Source: DASSSQ01 sp963839285
Lineage (GTDB): Bacteria; Actinomycetota; Thermoleophilia; Gaiellales; Gaiellaceae
Assembly: GCA_963839285.1 (NCBI GenBank)
Contig: CAWIUN010000001.1
Location: 62,001-126,000, forward strand
Length of the DNA stretch: 64,000 nt
Direction: 5' to 3'
In this document: positions 1 to 9,770 of the stretch, one piece after another
Layout of the letters: every line of letters starts with the position of its first letter
Position numbering within the stretch: the first letter of the stretch is position 1
Translations under genes and position numbers: made by a program
The notes under the pieces: generated by a model
What the model was told of the DNA's origin: nothing
What the model saw: the letters and a program-made list of their open reading frames with translations, nothing else
The model's database searches: none

Positions 1-2
1 AC

Positions 3-1397
3 GGCGTCCGCCCGCTGCGCGACCTGCTCGACCGCTTCAACGCGATCTCCGCCGCCTTCGCCGAGCCGGACGCCGACTTCGACGCGCTGCTCGCCGAGCA
101 GGCCGCCGTGCAGGAGCAGATCGACCGCCACGACGCCTGGAACCTCGACGCCCAGCTCGACCGGGCGATGGACGCGCTGCGGCTGCCGGACGGCGACCGC
201 GACGTCGCCGGGCTCTCGGGCGGCGAGCGGCGCCGGGTCGCGCTCTGCCGGCTGCTGCTGCAGGCGCCCGACCTGCTGCTGCTCGACGAGCCGACGAACC
301 ACCTCGACGCCGAGTCCGTCGCCTGGCTGGAGCGCTTCCTCGCCGACTACCCCGGCACCGTCGTCGCCGTCACGCACGACCGCTACTTCCTCGACAACGT
401 CGCCGGCTGGATCCTCGAGCTCGACCGCGGCAAGGGGATCCCGTACGAGGGCAACTACTCCGGCTGGCTGCAGCAGAAGCAGGCTCGGCTGGCGCACGAG
501 GAGAAGTCGGAGTCGGCCCGCCAGCGGGCGCTGAAGGCAGAGCTCGAGTGGGTGCGCTCGGCCCCGAAGGCCCGGCACGCGAAGTCGAAGGCGCGCGTCC
601 AGGCCTACGAGCGGCTGCTCGCGGCCGAACAGGACGTCAAGCTCGACCGGGTCGAGATCCACATCCCGGCGGGGCCGCGGCTCGGCGACGTCGTCGTCGA
701 CGCGGACGGCGTCGCCAAGGGGTTCGGCGACCGCCTGCTCGTCGAGGACATGTCCTTCTCGCTGCCGCCGGGCGGGATCGTCGGCGTGATCGGCCCGAAC
801 GGCGCCGGCAAGACGACGCTCTTCCGGATGATCGCGGGCGAGGAGCAGCCGGACGAGGGCTCGCTCAGGGTCGGCGACACCGTCGAGCTCGCCTACGTCG
901 ACCAGAGCCGGGCCGGGCTCGAGCCGGGCAACACGGTCTGGAAGGAGATCTCGGGCGGCCACGACACGATCGAGCTCGGCACGCGGGAGGTCAACTCGCG
1001 CCAGTACGTGTCCTGGTTCAACTTCAAGGGCTCCGACCAGCAGAAGCGCGTCGGCGACCTCTCGGGCGGCGAGCGGAACCGCGTCCACCTGGCGAAGCTG
1101 CTCCGCTCGGGCGGCAACCTGCTGCTGCTCGACGAGCCGACCAACGACCTCGACGTCGACACGCTGCGCGCGCTCGAGGACGCACTCCTCGACTTCGCGG
1201 GCTGCGCCGTCGTGATCTCGCACGACCGCTGGTTCCTCGACCGGATCGCGACCCACATCCTCGCCTTCGAGGGCGACTCGCAGGCGACCTGGTTCGAGGG
1301 CTCCTTCGAGGAGTACGAGGCCTGGGTGCGCGAGACCCGCGGCGCCGAGGCGCTCGAGCCGCACCGGATCAAGTACAAGCGGCTGACCGCGAGGTAG
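3..1397 (+). CDS. ettA: Energy-dependent translational throttle protein EttA (ABC-F ATPase), 5' end cut by the window
   Basis: The reading frame is open from base 3, so the first roughly 90-95 residues of this ~555-aa family lie outside the window. What remains shows the end of the first ABC domain (signature LSGGERRR, Walker B LLLLDEPTNHLD, switch THDRYFLDN), the basic linker/arm region, then the complete second ABC domain with Walker A GPNGAGKTT, signature LSGGERNR and Walker B LLLLDEPTNDLD. There are no membrane segments, as expected for ABC-F proteins, which bind the ribosomal E site and couple ATP state to translation. The unusually EttA-like wording around LDAESVAWLE and the C-terminal HRIKYKRL tail favour EttA over Uup or antibiotic-resistance ABC-F proteins. 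A separate gene follows after 66 bases. Confidence 0.95.
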   Translation, partial: GVRPLRDLLDRFNAISAAFAEPDADFDALLAEQAAVQEQIDRHDAWNLDAQLDRAMDALRLPDGDRDVAGLSGGERRRVALCRLLLQAPDLLLLDEPTNHLDAESVAWLERFLADYPGTVVAVTHDRYFLDNVAGWILELDRGKGIPYEGNYSGWLQQKQARLAHEEKSESARQRALKAELEWVRSAPKARHAKSKARVQAYERLLAAEQDVKLDRVEIHIPAGPRLGDVVVDADGVAKGFGDRLLVEDMSFSLPPGGIVGVIGPNGAGKTTLFRMIAGEEQPDEGSLRVGDTVELAYVDQSRAGLEPGNTVWKEISGGHDTIELGTREVNSRQYVSWFNFKGSDQQKRVGDLSGGERNRVHLAKLLRSGGNLLLLDEPTNDLDVDTLRALEDALLDFAGCAVVISHDRWFLDRIATHILAFEGDSQATWFEGSFEEYEAWVRETRGAEALEPHRIKYKRLTAR

Positions 1398-1463
1398 CGG
1401 CACGCCCGTCGGCGCGTTCCCCGATGCGCCGGCCGCGGGCCCTGCCGACGCTGTCCCGGACGC

Positions 1464-2963
1464 GTGATGACGCCGTCCGAGAGCGAGCGGTCTCTCTTCC
1501 GCGACTGGGGCGCGTACCGGCGGTCGCCCCGGCGGCGCCCGCTCGCGCGCTGGCTCGCGCTCGCGCTCGTCCTCGGCCTCGGCGCGGCGGCGTGGGCGGC
1601 GCTGCGCCCGGAGGGGTGGCGGCCGCCGAGCGGGCTGCGGGGCTTCTCCGCCTGCACGTACGGCGGCTACGTCTCGGCGTGGTGCGGCCGCGTCGAGGTT
1701 CCCGCCGATCCCCGCGCGCCGGCAGGTGCGAGGACGTCGCTGCGGGTCGCCGTCCTGCCCGCGACCGACCGGCCCGCGCGCGGCGCGCTCGTCTACCTCG
1801 AGGGCGGTCCCGGCCGGCCGGCGACGGCGGCGGCCGTGCGCGTCAACGAGTGGTTCGCCCGCGTCGGACGCGACCGCGACCTCGTCATGGTCGACCAGCG
1901 CGGCTCCGGCGGGTCGGGCCGGCTCGCGTGCCCGGACCGGCACGTCCCCGTCGCGGAGCCGGCCGCCGTCGCCGCCTACCTCCGCCGCTGCTTCGCGCGG
2001 CTTCCCGGCGATCCGAGGCCGACGACCACGAGCGTCGCGGCCGACGACCTCGAGGCGGTCCGGCGCGCGCTCGGCTACGGGCGGCTCGACCTCTACGGCG
2101 GCTCGTACGGCGCCACGCTGGCGCAGGTCTACCTGCGGCGCCACCCCCGCTCGGTGCGCAGCGTCGTCCTCGACGGCGCCCCGCTGCCGGGCGTGCGGGT
2201 CTACGAGCGGTCGGCGCGGAACGCGGAGCGCGCCCTCGGCTCGATCCTCCGCCGCTGTGCCGCAGACGCCGCCTGCCGGCGCGCCTTCCCGCGCCCGCGG
2301 CAGGAGCTCGCCGGCGTGCTGGCACGCCCGCCGCGGCGCGTCACGGTCGAGGCGGGAACCTTCCGGATCGGGCCCGACGAGGTCGCGTGGACGGTCGCGG
2401 CGCTGACGGAGACGGCGGCAGGAGCGGCGTTCGTGCCGTACACGATCCACGAGGCGGCGCAGGGCGACTACGTCCCGCTCGCCCGCTCCTACGCGGCCGA
2501 GGTCGGGCGCGAGCTCGACGCCCGCGCGCGCACGGCCGCCTTCTGGGTGATCCTCTGCTCGGAGCCGTGGACCGGCTTCGACCCGGCCGCGACCGCACGC
2601 GCGGCCGCCGGCAGCTACCTCGCCCACGCCGCCGTGGCGCGCGCCCGGCTCTTCCGGCGCGCCTGCGGCGTCGTGCCGAAGGGACCGGCGCCGCCGCGCG
2701 CGTTCGCGGCCGCGCCGTCGCCGGTCCCGGCGCTCCTGCTCGCGGGCGGCGCCGACCCGCTGGACGCGGTCCCCGACCCGGTCGGGCTGCGGCGCGCCTT
2801 CCCGAACGGCCGGCTCGTCGTCGTCCCCGCGGCGGGTCACGGGGTGATCGGCTACGGCTGCGTCCAGGAGCTCGTCGCGCGCTTCGTCGCACGCGGCAGC
2901 GCGACCGGCCTCGACGCGCGCTGCGCCGGCCGCGTGCCGCCGACGCCGTTCGCGATCGGCTAG
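1464..2963 (+). CDS. Membrane-anchored alpha/beta hydrolase (tripeptidyl aminopeptidase-like)
   Basis: A 499-aa protein with a basic N-terminus and one hydrophobic segment (about residues 27-47, LARWLALALVLGLGAAAWAA), consistent with a signal anchor. The rest is an alpha/beta-hydrolase fold: oxyanion region YLEGGPG, DQRGSGGSG, nucleophile elbow GGSYGAT (Ser near residue 215), acid in LLLAGGADPLD and His in AAGHGV. This order and the long lid between nucleophile and acid resemble the secreted SlpD/SlpE-type tripeptidyl aminopeptidases of actinobacteria, so an exported peptidase is the likeliest role; an esterase cannot be excluded. GTG at 1464 and ATG at 1467 are adjacent possible starts. Its TAG stop shares four bases (CTAG) with the convergent thioesterase gene. 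Confidence 0.82.
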   Translation: MMTPSESERSLFRDWGAYRRSPRRRPLARWLALALVLGLGAAAWAALRPEGWRPPSGLRGFSACTYGGYVSAWCGRVEVPADPRAPAGARTSLRVAVLPATDRPARGALVYLEGGPGRPATAAAVRVNEWFARVGRDRDLVMVDQRGSGGSGRLACPDRHVPVAEPAAVAAYLRRCFARLPGDPRPTTTSVAADDLEAVRRALGYGRLDLYGGSYGATLAQVYLRRHPRSVRSVVLDGAPLPGVRVYERSARNAERALGSILRRCAADAACRRAFPRPRQELAGVLARPPRRVTVEAGTFRIGPDEVAWTVAALTETAAGAAFVPYTIHEAAQGDYVPLARSYAAEVGRELDARARTAAFWVILCSEPWTGFDPAATARAAAGSYLAHAAVARARLFRRACGVVPKGPAPPRAFAAAPSPVPALLLAGGADPLDAVPDPVGLRRAFPNGRLVVVPAAGHGVIGYGCVQELVARFVARGSATGLDARCAGRVPPTPFAIG

Positions 2964-3331
2964 GCCCCGGCGCCGAGCCGGCTGCGCTCGTGAGCCGACA
3001 GCGGCCGCGGCCGGCGCGTCTCCCCGTCGACGGCGACGAGCACCGCCTCGGCGCTCGCAGCCTCCGCGCCCGCCGCCGTCAGGAGGCGCTCGCGCGTCGT
3101 CACGCTCGTGCGGCCGAGCCGCTCGACCGCGAATGCGGCCGAGAGGGGCCCGTCGGCCGGGCGCAGCTCGCGGCGGTAGTCGACCGCGATCCGCGCGACC
3201 ACGTAGTTCCAGACGCCGTCGAGGCCGAGCGTCCGCGTCAGCCAGTCGTCGCGGAGCTCCTCGAGGTAGGTGACGTAGACCGCGTGGTTGACGTGGCCGA
3301 GCGGGTCGAGGTCGCGCCAGCGGATCCTCAT
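2960..3331 (-). CDS. Acyl-CoA thioesterase, 4HBT/YbgC hot-dog family
   Basis: A 123-aa single hot-dog domain. The start of the protein has the family active-site motif, RWRDLDPLGHVNHAVYVTYLEE, in which the Asp and the following GHVNH segment belong to the 4-hydroxybenzoyl-CoA thioesterase/YbgC type. These cytoplasmic enzymes hydrolyse acyl-CoA thioesters; the substrate cannot be told from sequence. It is the last gene of a leftward three-gene operon: its ATG overlaps the TGA of the DUF3037 gene (ATGA at 3328-3331), so it is probably translationally coupled to that gene. Confidence 0.88.
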   Translation of the reverse strand: MRIRWRDLDPLGHVNHAVYVTYLEELRDDWLTRTLGLDGVWNYVVARIAVDYRRELRPADGPLSAAFAVERLGRTSVTTRERLLTAAGAEAASAEAVLVAVDGETRRPRPLSAHERSRLGAGA

Positions 3332-3711
3332 CCGACCAGCTCCGCGAGCAGCTTCCCGAGCTCCGCCGCCGGGTCGCCGCAGATGCCGGTGTGCACCTCG
3401 GAGGGCTGGATGATCGTGCTCGAGGGCGAGACCAGCCAGTGGAAGCGCGCCGTCGTCTCGAGCCTGGCGATCGGGCCGCCGCCCTCGTCGCCCGCGGCGA
3501 TCCGCTCGATCGCCGCGAGCTGGGCTCGCACCGGCACGAGGTCGAGCTCCGGCCAGAGAGCCCGCGCGCGCGCCTCGTCGAGCGAGGTCCTCGCCTCGAG
3601 GTACTGCAGCGGACGGCAGAAGACGACGACGCCGACGTTGATCCGCTCGCCGCGCTCGAGCCGCGGCACGAGCCGGTAGACGGCGTAGGAGAACGGGCTG
3701 TCAGCGGGCAC
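3328..3711 (-). CDS. DUF3037 family protein, partner of HipA-like kinase
   Basis: A 127-aa protein that begins with the family's typical FSYAVYRLVPRLERGERINVGVVVFC stretch and has PSSTIIQPSEVHTG near the C-terminus. No catalytic motif or membrane segment is visible and the biochemical function of DUF3037 is not known. The gene overlaps the upstream HipA-like kinase gene by 11 bases and the downstream thioesterase by 4, so all three are probably co-transcribed. DUF3037 genes are often found beside HipA-like kinase genes, which makes a functional partnership plausible, but nothing in the sequence shows whether it acts as substrate, regulator or antitoxin. Confidence 0.85.
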   Translation of the reverse strand: MPADSPFSYAVYRLVPRLERGERINVGVVVFCRPLQYLEARTSLDEARARALWPELDLVPVRAQLAAIERIAAGDEGGGPIARLETTARFHWLVSPSSTIIQPSEVHTGICGDPAAELGKLLAELVG

Positions 3712-4444
3712 CCTCGGCCTCCTCGACGAAGGCGCGCGGCGGCTCGAGCCGCCGGCGCAGGTAGTCGGCGTACACCTGCGGATCCTCGCCGTCGAGCCAG
3801 ACGGCGGGCACCGCGGCGGCGAGCCCGGCGAGCAGCTCCGGCGTCACCCCGGGCGCGAGCCGCTCGTCGGCCTCCCGGATCGAGGCCGCGTACGGCAGCA
3901 GCACGTGCTCGCGGATCGCCGGGAACCGCGACGCCGCGTCGGGAGCGCCCTCGGCGTGGTGCCAGTAGAGCGAGGCGCCGTGGTCGATCAGCCAGAGCCG
4001 GCGGTGCCACCAGAGCAGGTTCGGATTCCGGGCGGTCCGGTCGACGTTGGTGACGAGCGCGTCGAGCCAGACGATCCCCGCGGCGAGCTGCGGGTCGACC
4101 TCGGGGTCGGCCGCCGGGTTGAACGGCAGCGCCTCCGGCAGGAAGTCGACCCCGAGGTTCGTGCCGGCGCTCGCGAGCAGCAGATCCTGGATCTCCGGGT
4201 CGGGCTCGGCGCGACCGATCGCGGGATCGAGCTCGAGCAGCACGAGCTCGGGCACCGGGAAGCGAAGCGCGCGCGCCAGCTCGCCGGCGACGACCTCGGC
4301 GACGAGCGCCTTCGGGCCCTGGCCGGCGCCGCGGAACTTGAGCACGTAGAGGCCGTCGTCCGAGGCCTCGACGAGCGCGGGGAGCGAGCCGCCCTCGCGC
4401 AGCGGCGTCACGTAGCGGGTCGCGGCGACGGTGCGGAGCGGCAT
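3701..4444 (-). CDS. HipA-like kinase domain protein
   Basis: A 247-aa protein shorter than full HipA toxins (about 440 aa). It has a nucleotide-binding lobe with DGLYVLKFRGAGQGPKALVAE (the Lys in LKF is the likely ATP-binding residue) and a catalytic/metal-binding segment LVTNVDRTARNPNLL followed by LWLIDHGASL, where Asp-Arg-x-x-x-Asn and Asp-His-Gly correspond to the HipA/PI3K-like catalytic loop and DFG-like motif. It lacks the HipA N-terminal domain and no HipB-like helix-turn-helix gene is adjacent. The 11-bp overlap with the DUF3037 gene suggests a two-protein unit. Whether it is toxic or a housekeeping kinase is unknown. Confidence 0.82.
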   Translation of the reverse strand: MPLRTVAATRYVTPLREGGSLPALVEASDDGLYVLKFRGAGQGPKALVAEVVAGELARALRFPVPELVLLELDPAIGRAEPDPEIQDLLLASAGTNLGVDFLPEALPFNPAADPEVDPQLAAGIVWLDALVTNVDRTARNPNLLWWHRRLWLIDHGASLYWHHAEGAPDAASRFPAIREHVLLPYAASIREADERLAPGVTPELLAGLAAAVPAVWLDGEDPQVYADYLRRRLEPPRAFVEEAEGAR

Positions 4445-4484
4445 GCGCGCGACGATACAGCGGCGTTCTGCGAGAGTCCGCGGG

Positions 4485-5238
4485 GTGCCCGAGGACTACT
4501 TCGGCGAGCGCGTCGCCGCGCGCTACGACTTCGACGCCGCCGATCTCTTCGACCCGGAGATCGTCGAGCCGACGGTCGACCTGCTCGAGGAGCTCGCCGC
4601 GGGCGGCGCCGCGCTCGAGCTCGGCATCGGCACGGGGAGGATCGCGCTGCCGCTCGCGCGGCGCGGGGTCCCGGTCCACGGCATCGACCTCTCGGAGTCG
4701 ATGGTCGCGCAGCTGCGGCGCAAGCCGGGCGGCGCGGAGCTCCCCGTCGCGATCGGCGACTTCGCGACGACGCGCGTCGACGGGCGCTTCTCGCTCGTCT
4801 ACCTCGTCTTCAACACGATCATGAACCTGACGACGCAGGCCGAGCAGGTCGCGTGCTTCCGGAACGCGGCCGCGCACCTCGAGCCGGGCGGGCGCTTCGT
4901 CGTCGAGGTGGGCGTCCCGACGCTGCGGCGGCTCCCGCCCGGCCAGACGGCCGTGCCGTTCCACGTCACCGACGGCTACGTCGGCTTCGACGAGATCGAC
5001 CCCGCGACGCAGCGGCTCGTGTCGCACCACCTCCGCGACCGCGGCGACGGGACGCTTCGAGCGCGTGTCGATCCCGTTCCGCTACGCGTGGCCCGCCGAG
5101 CTCGACCTGATGGCGGCGCTCGCGGGGATGACCCTGCGCGACCGCTGGAGCGGCTGGACGCGCGAGCCGTTCACGAGCGAGAGCACGCGCCACGTCTCCG
5201 TCTGGGAGACGCCCGCGAGTTCGCCGTCTCCGACGTAG
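4485..5238 (+). CDS. Class I SAM-dependent methyltransferase (one frameshift)
   Basis: GTG at 4485 is preferred because upstream in-frame codons would overlap the divergent HipA-like gene. The N-terminal part has the SAM-binding motif I ALELGIGTGRIALPL, motif II HGIDLSESM, and FVVEVGVP. Near base 5054 the frame changes: the open frame degenerates into Arg/Ala-rich sequence while the +1 frame reads FERVSIPFRYAWPAELDLM and ends in STRHVSVWETP before TAG at 5236. An extra C in acgCttcgag restores a normal ~250-aa methyltransferase of the actinobacterial YodH/Methyltransf_25 type. Substrate unknown. The shift is most simply a sequencing indel but could be a real mutation. Confidence 0.8.
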
Positions 5239-5283
5239 GTCGCGCGGTCGGACCGGGCGGAGAGCACGTCTAGACTCACCCGG

Positions 5284-8200
5284 GTGGAGACGGTTCGTCG
5301 GGAGCGGAAGGTCGTAACGGTCCTCTTCGCCGACCTCGTCGGCTTCACCTCCCGCGCCGAGCAGATGGATCCCGAGGACGTCGAGGCCGAGCTCAGCCGC
5401 TACCACACACAGGTCCGAGGAGCGCTGGAGCGCCTCGGCGGGACGGTGGAGAAGTTCATCGGCGACGCGGTGATGGCGGTCTTCGGCGCCCCGCTCGCAC
5501 ACGAGGACGATCCCGAGCGCGCCGTCCGCGCCGCGCTCGCGGTGCGCGACTGGGCGCGGGCAGAGGAGGAGCTCGACGTTCGGATCGGCGTCAACACGGG
5601 CGAGGCGCTCGTCAAGCTCGGGTCGAGCCCGGAGGCGGGCGAGGGGATGGTGGCGGGAGACGTCGTCAACACCGCGGCCCGCCTGCAGGCGGCGGCGCCG
5701 GCGAACGCGATCCTCGTCGGCGAGCAGACCTACTGGGCGACGCGGCAGGCGATCGACTACCAGGAGGCCGGGCCTGTCCAGGCGAAGGGCAAGGAGAAGC
5801 CGGTTCCGGTCTGGCTGGCGACGGAGGCCCGGGCGCACGCCGCGCTCGAACGGCTGCACGGCGCCTCCCTCGTCGGCCGCGGCGGCGAGCTCGCGCTCCT
5901 GAGCGGCGCACTCGACCGCGCCCGGCAGGAGCGCTCGGCCCAGCTCGTCACGCTCGTCGGCGTCCCGGGGATCGGCAAGAGCCGCCTCGTCTACGAGCTC
6001 TCCCGGATGGTCGACGCCGACGCCGAGCCCGTCACCTGGCGCCAGGGCCGCTGCCCCCCGTACGGCGACGGCGTCACCTTCTGGGCGCTCGGCGAGATCG
6101 TCAAGGCGCAGGCCGGGATCCTCGAGAGCGACCCGCCCGAGGAGGCTGAGCGGAAGCTGGACGCGGCGGTCGGCGACCGCTGGGTGAAGTCGCACCTGCG
6201 CCCGCTCGTCGGGCTCGAAGCCTCCGAGCCGGGCGGCGCCGACCTGCGGGCCGAGGCGTTCGCCGCCTGGCGGCAGTTCTTCGAGACGCTCGCCGAGCAG
6301 CGGCCGCTCGTCTTCGTCGTCGACGACCTGCACTGGGCGGACGAGAACCTGCTCGACTTCGTCGACCACCTCGTCGACTGGGCGAGCAGCGTGCCGATCC
6401 TCGTCGTCTGCACTGCGCGCCCGGAGCTGCTCGAGCGCCGGCCGGCGTGGGGCGGCGGCAAGCTGAATGCGCTGACGATCTCGGTCTCGCCGCTCTCCGA
6501 CGACGAGACCGATCGCCTGCTCAGCGAGCTACTCGAGCATGCATCGATGCCGGCTGCGACCCGCGCCGAGCTCCTCGGTCGGGCCGGCGGCAATCCCCTG
6601 TACGCCGAGCAGTACGCCCGCATCCTGCGCGAGCGCGGCGAGCTCCGCGAGCTGCCAGAGACCGTTCAGGCGATCGTCGCCGCCCGGCTCGATCTGCTCG
6701 AGCCGGAGCAGAAGGCGCTGCTGCAAGACGCGGCCGTGCTCGGCAAGACGTTCTGGACGGGAGGGCTGGCCGCGGTCTCCGGCCTCGACCGCCGCACGAT
6801 CGAGGAGCTGCTGCACGGGCTCGAGCGCCGCGACTTCGTTCGGCGCGAGCGGCGCTCGACGGTGGTGGAGGAGACGCAGTACGCCTTCCTCCACCTGCTC
6901 GTCCGCGACGTCGCCTACGCGCAGCTCCCCCGGGCGGAGCGAGCCGGCCGACACCGTCGGGCCGCGAAGTGGATCGCCTCGCTCGGCCGTCCCGACCAGC
7001 ACTCCGAGATGCTCGCCCACCACTACCTGCAGGCGCTCGAGCTGTCCGAGGCGGCCGGCCTCGACACGTCCGCGCTGGCCGAACCGGCCCGGCTCGCGCT
7101 CCGCGGCGCGGGCGACCGAGCCGCTGCCCTCTATGCGGTCGAGGCGGCCGAGCGCTTCTACGACGCGGCGCTGAGGCTCTGGCCCGAGGACGACCCCGAG
7201 CGGGCCGATCTCCTCTACCGTCGAGCGATTCCTGTCGGTCACCACGTCGCCGGCGGTAATCCCGACCGGTTGACCGAGGCACGGGACGCGCTGCTCGCGG
7301 CCCGCGACACCGACCGGGCCGCAGAGGTCGAGATCTTGCTGTCCGAGGCCCTCCGGCTCCAGGGCAGGCGCGAGCTGGCGGACGAGCATGGCGCGCAGGC
7401 GATGGCGCTCCTCGGCGACGGCCCGCCGACGCGATCGCGCGCGTGGGTGCTTGCGCGCCTGGCGATCGCGCGCCTACTTGCTGGGCGAGCAGGCGCGCGC
7501 GGTCGAGCTCGCGGCGGCTGCGCGCGCCGTAGCGGAGCAGCTCGGCTGGGACGAGGCGCTCAGCGACTCGCTCAACCTGCTAGGGAATGATCCGCCTGGA
7601 CGAAGGGGACACCGCGGGGCTGGCGGACATCGAGCGGAGCGTCCAGATCGCCGAGGCGAACGGCGCACCCGGCCTTCGAGCCCGGGAGCTCAACAATCTC
7701 GCCGTCGCCCATCAGATGCTCGGCGACCTCGAGCGCGGCTACGAGCTGCGGCTCGAAGCGGCGCAGGCAGCGGAGCGGATCGGCTCCGAGTCGCTCGTGC
7801 GCTGGCACAGGGCCGTGCTCACCGACCACCGCTACCGGCGCGGTGACTGGGAGCAGGCGCACCGGGACGCCGACGACTTCCTCGTCCTGGTCGAGGCCGG
7901 AATCTCCCACCAGGCCGCCTACCAGGTATTCGCGGTCAGAGCCGAGCTCCGCCTGGCGCGGGCCGACGTCGCCGGCGCACTCGCCGACGCCGAACGGGCG
8001 CTCGCAGCCGGTCGGGCGAACGCGGAAGTGCAAGCCACGACCTTCACGGTCGCCGCCTGCGCGCACATCTTCGCGCTGGCCTCCGATCGCGACCGAGCAG
8101 GCCTGCTCGCGCACGAGCTGCTGGAATCGCTCCGCCGTGGTCTCCGAATGCAGTTCGCCGTCATCAACCTGCCCGCGTTCGCGTGCGCAGCCGTTCGCCT

Positions 8201-8517
8201 GGGCCTGGGCGACGAGCTCGTGGACGCGCTCGCCGGCCACCCCGAGTCGCGTTGGACCGACGCTGTCCGTGCGTACGTGGCGCGTGACTTCCTCTCCGCC
8301 GCAGAGCTCCTCGCGCGCGCGGGCGCGAAGCCGGACGAGGCAGAGGCGAGGCTGCGGGCGGCGGAGCAGCTCGCCGAGAGGGGTCGGCGGGAAGCAGGCG
8401 GGCGAGGAGCTCGCGCGAGCACTCGCTTTCATTCGATCGGTGGGAGCGACTCGCTACGCGCGCGAGGCGGAGGCGATCGCCGGTGCACTGTCTGAAGAAC
8501 GGCTGTTCAGCGGCTGA
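5284..8517 (+). CDS. Adenylate/guanylate cyclase - AAA ATPase - TPR signalling protein (three frameshifts)
   Basis: GTG start at 5284. Residues about 8-180 form a class III nucleotidyl cyclase domain (VTVLFADLVGFTSRAEQ, KFIGDAVMAVFGAP, RIGVNTGEALV, GDVVNTAARLQ); the metal-binding Asp residues are present. An AAA/STAND-type ATPase follows (Walker A GVPGIGKSRL near residue 228, Walker B LVFVVDDLHWAD), then a long helical TPR-like C-terminal half. The frame changes by +1 at about 7470, 7585 and 8390; joined, the pieces read continuously through YLLGEQARAVELA, MIRLDEGDTAGLADIERS and EELARALAFIRSVGATRYA to TGA at 8515. Intact length would be ~1,075 aa, normal for these actinobacterial multidomain regulators. 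Ligand and output are unknown. Confidence 0.85.
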
Positions 8518-8611
8518 CCTCGGCGAGGATCCGGTCGGCTGAGGCTGTCCTCGCCCGAAGCGCAACGCTCGTGCCGACCCAGATCGGAGGACGCAGCTCG
8601 GAGTCGGTGCA

Positions 8612-9704
8612 CTAGCCGTCGAGCCCGGCCTCGCGCAGCGGCCGCCGCGCCCAGGCGAACCTGTCGGCATACCAGCCGGCGAAGGGGACGATCGTCGTCC
8701 CGTAGCGCGAGGAGTGCACGAGCCAGCCGTTGCCGAGGTAGATGCCGCGTGGTCGACCTCGTCCGGCGTCGAGGCCGGGCCGCGGCCGAAGAAGAGCACG
8801 TCGCCCGGCTTCAGGTTCTGCCGCTCGTAGATGCGGCTCTTGCGGCCGACCTCGCCGGACATCCGGTAGGTCGTGCGGCCGCGCAGGGTCGAGGCGAGCG
8901 TGCCCGCGTCCGGGTAGGCGGTCAGCTTGTAGACCTGCCAGACGAAGCCGGAGCAGTCGAAGCCGACCGCCGCGCTCGCGCCGCCCCAGACGTAGGGGTA
9001 GCCGACGTAGCGGACGGCCGTGCGCAGCACCTGCCGCTGCCGATCCGAGAGCTCGGGCAGCTCGAGCGAGCCCGGCGAGCTCGGCGACGGCCGCCTGGGC
9101 GTCGACGCCGAAGGAGAGGGCGGCGGCGAACGAGTACGCCGCCTCGGCGCGGGTCGCGGGTTGGTGGGGCAGGAGCTCGAGGTCGTCCTGGCCGGCCGGG
9201 TGGTTGAGCCGCAGGCCGATCAGGCGCGCGATCGTCTCGGTGCCCGCGCGGGCGGGCGGCTTCAGGCCGGCGCGGACGAGCGCCGTCCGCACCTTCTCCG
9301 CGGCGGGGCCGAGGCCGAGCGCCTTCACGAGCACGCGGTCGAGCTCGGCGATGCCGACCGGCGCCGACGGGCTCGCCGGCCGGTAGTCGTAGCGGGGCCA
9401 GGGAGGCGCGGGCTCGGTCTCGGCGGCGAGGCTCGGGGTCGCCGCCCGAGGGATCGGAAGGCGGCTGCGAGGCGGCCGCGGCGATCCGGTCGTCGAGGCC
9501 GGCGACGGCGTCCGCGAGCGCCTGCCCGCTCAGCGGCTCGTCCGGCGCGAACGTCGCGACGCTGTCGCCGAGCAGGCCCGCCTGCACGACCGCGGCGATC
9601 TGCGGCTTCGCCCAGGAGGCGCCCCGCGAGGGCGCGGCGGCGACCGCTCCGGCGCACGCGAGCGCGAGCGCGGGGAGGGCGAGGAGGACGAGCGGACGGC
9701 GCAC
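8612..9704 (-). CDS. Secreted NlpC/P60 peptidoglycan endopeptidase with N-terminal SLH-like region (three frameshifts)
   Basis: GTG start at 9704 gives a signal peptide (RRPLVLLALPALALACAGAVAAA), then SWAKPQIAAVVQAGLLG...FAPDEPLSGQALADAV, which resembles an S-layer-homology repeat that tethers proteins to the wall. The C-terminal NlpC/P60 domain has YPYVWGGASAAVGFDCSGFVWQ with the catalytic Cys, GDVLFFGRG, and the catalytic His in DEVDHAAIYLGNGWLVHSS. The frame shifts by +1 near 9448, +1 near 9065 and by -1 near 8747 (one C missing in gcggcatctac). These enzymes cleave the peptide stem of peptidoglycan. Intact length would be ~363 aa. A divergent allantoinase gene starts 66 bases away. Confidence 0.82.
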
Positions 9705-9770
9705 GGCGGGTGATCTATCGGCAGCCGGCGCCGGGCTGCATGACCAGGAGGCGGCGCGTAGGCTGCCGCC

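Noticed and set aside
548..3679. A 1,043-codon Arg-rich open frame on the plus strand
   Set aside because: It is an out-of-frame reading of ettA, the hydrolase and the reverse strand of two other genes; composition is the usual Arg/Ala/Gly of a shadow frame in very GC-rich DNA.
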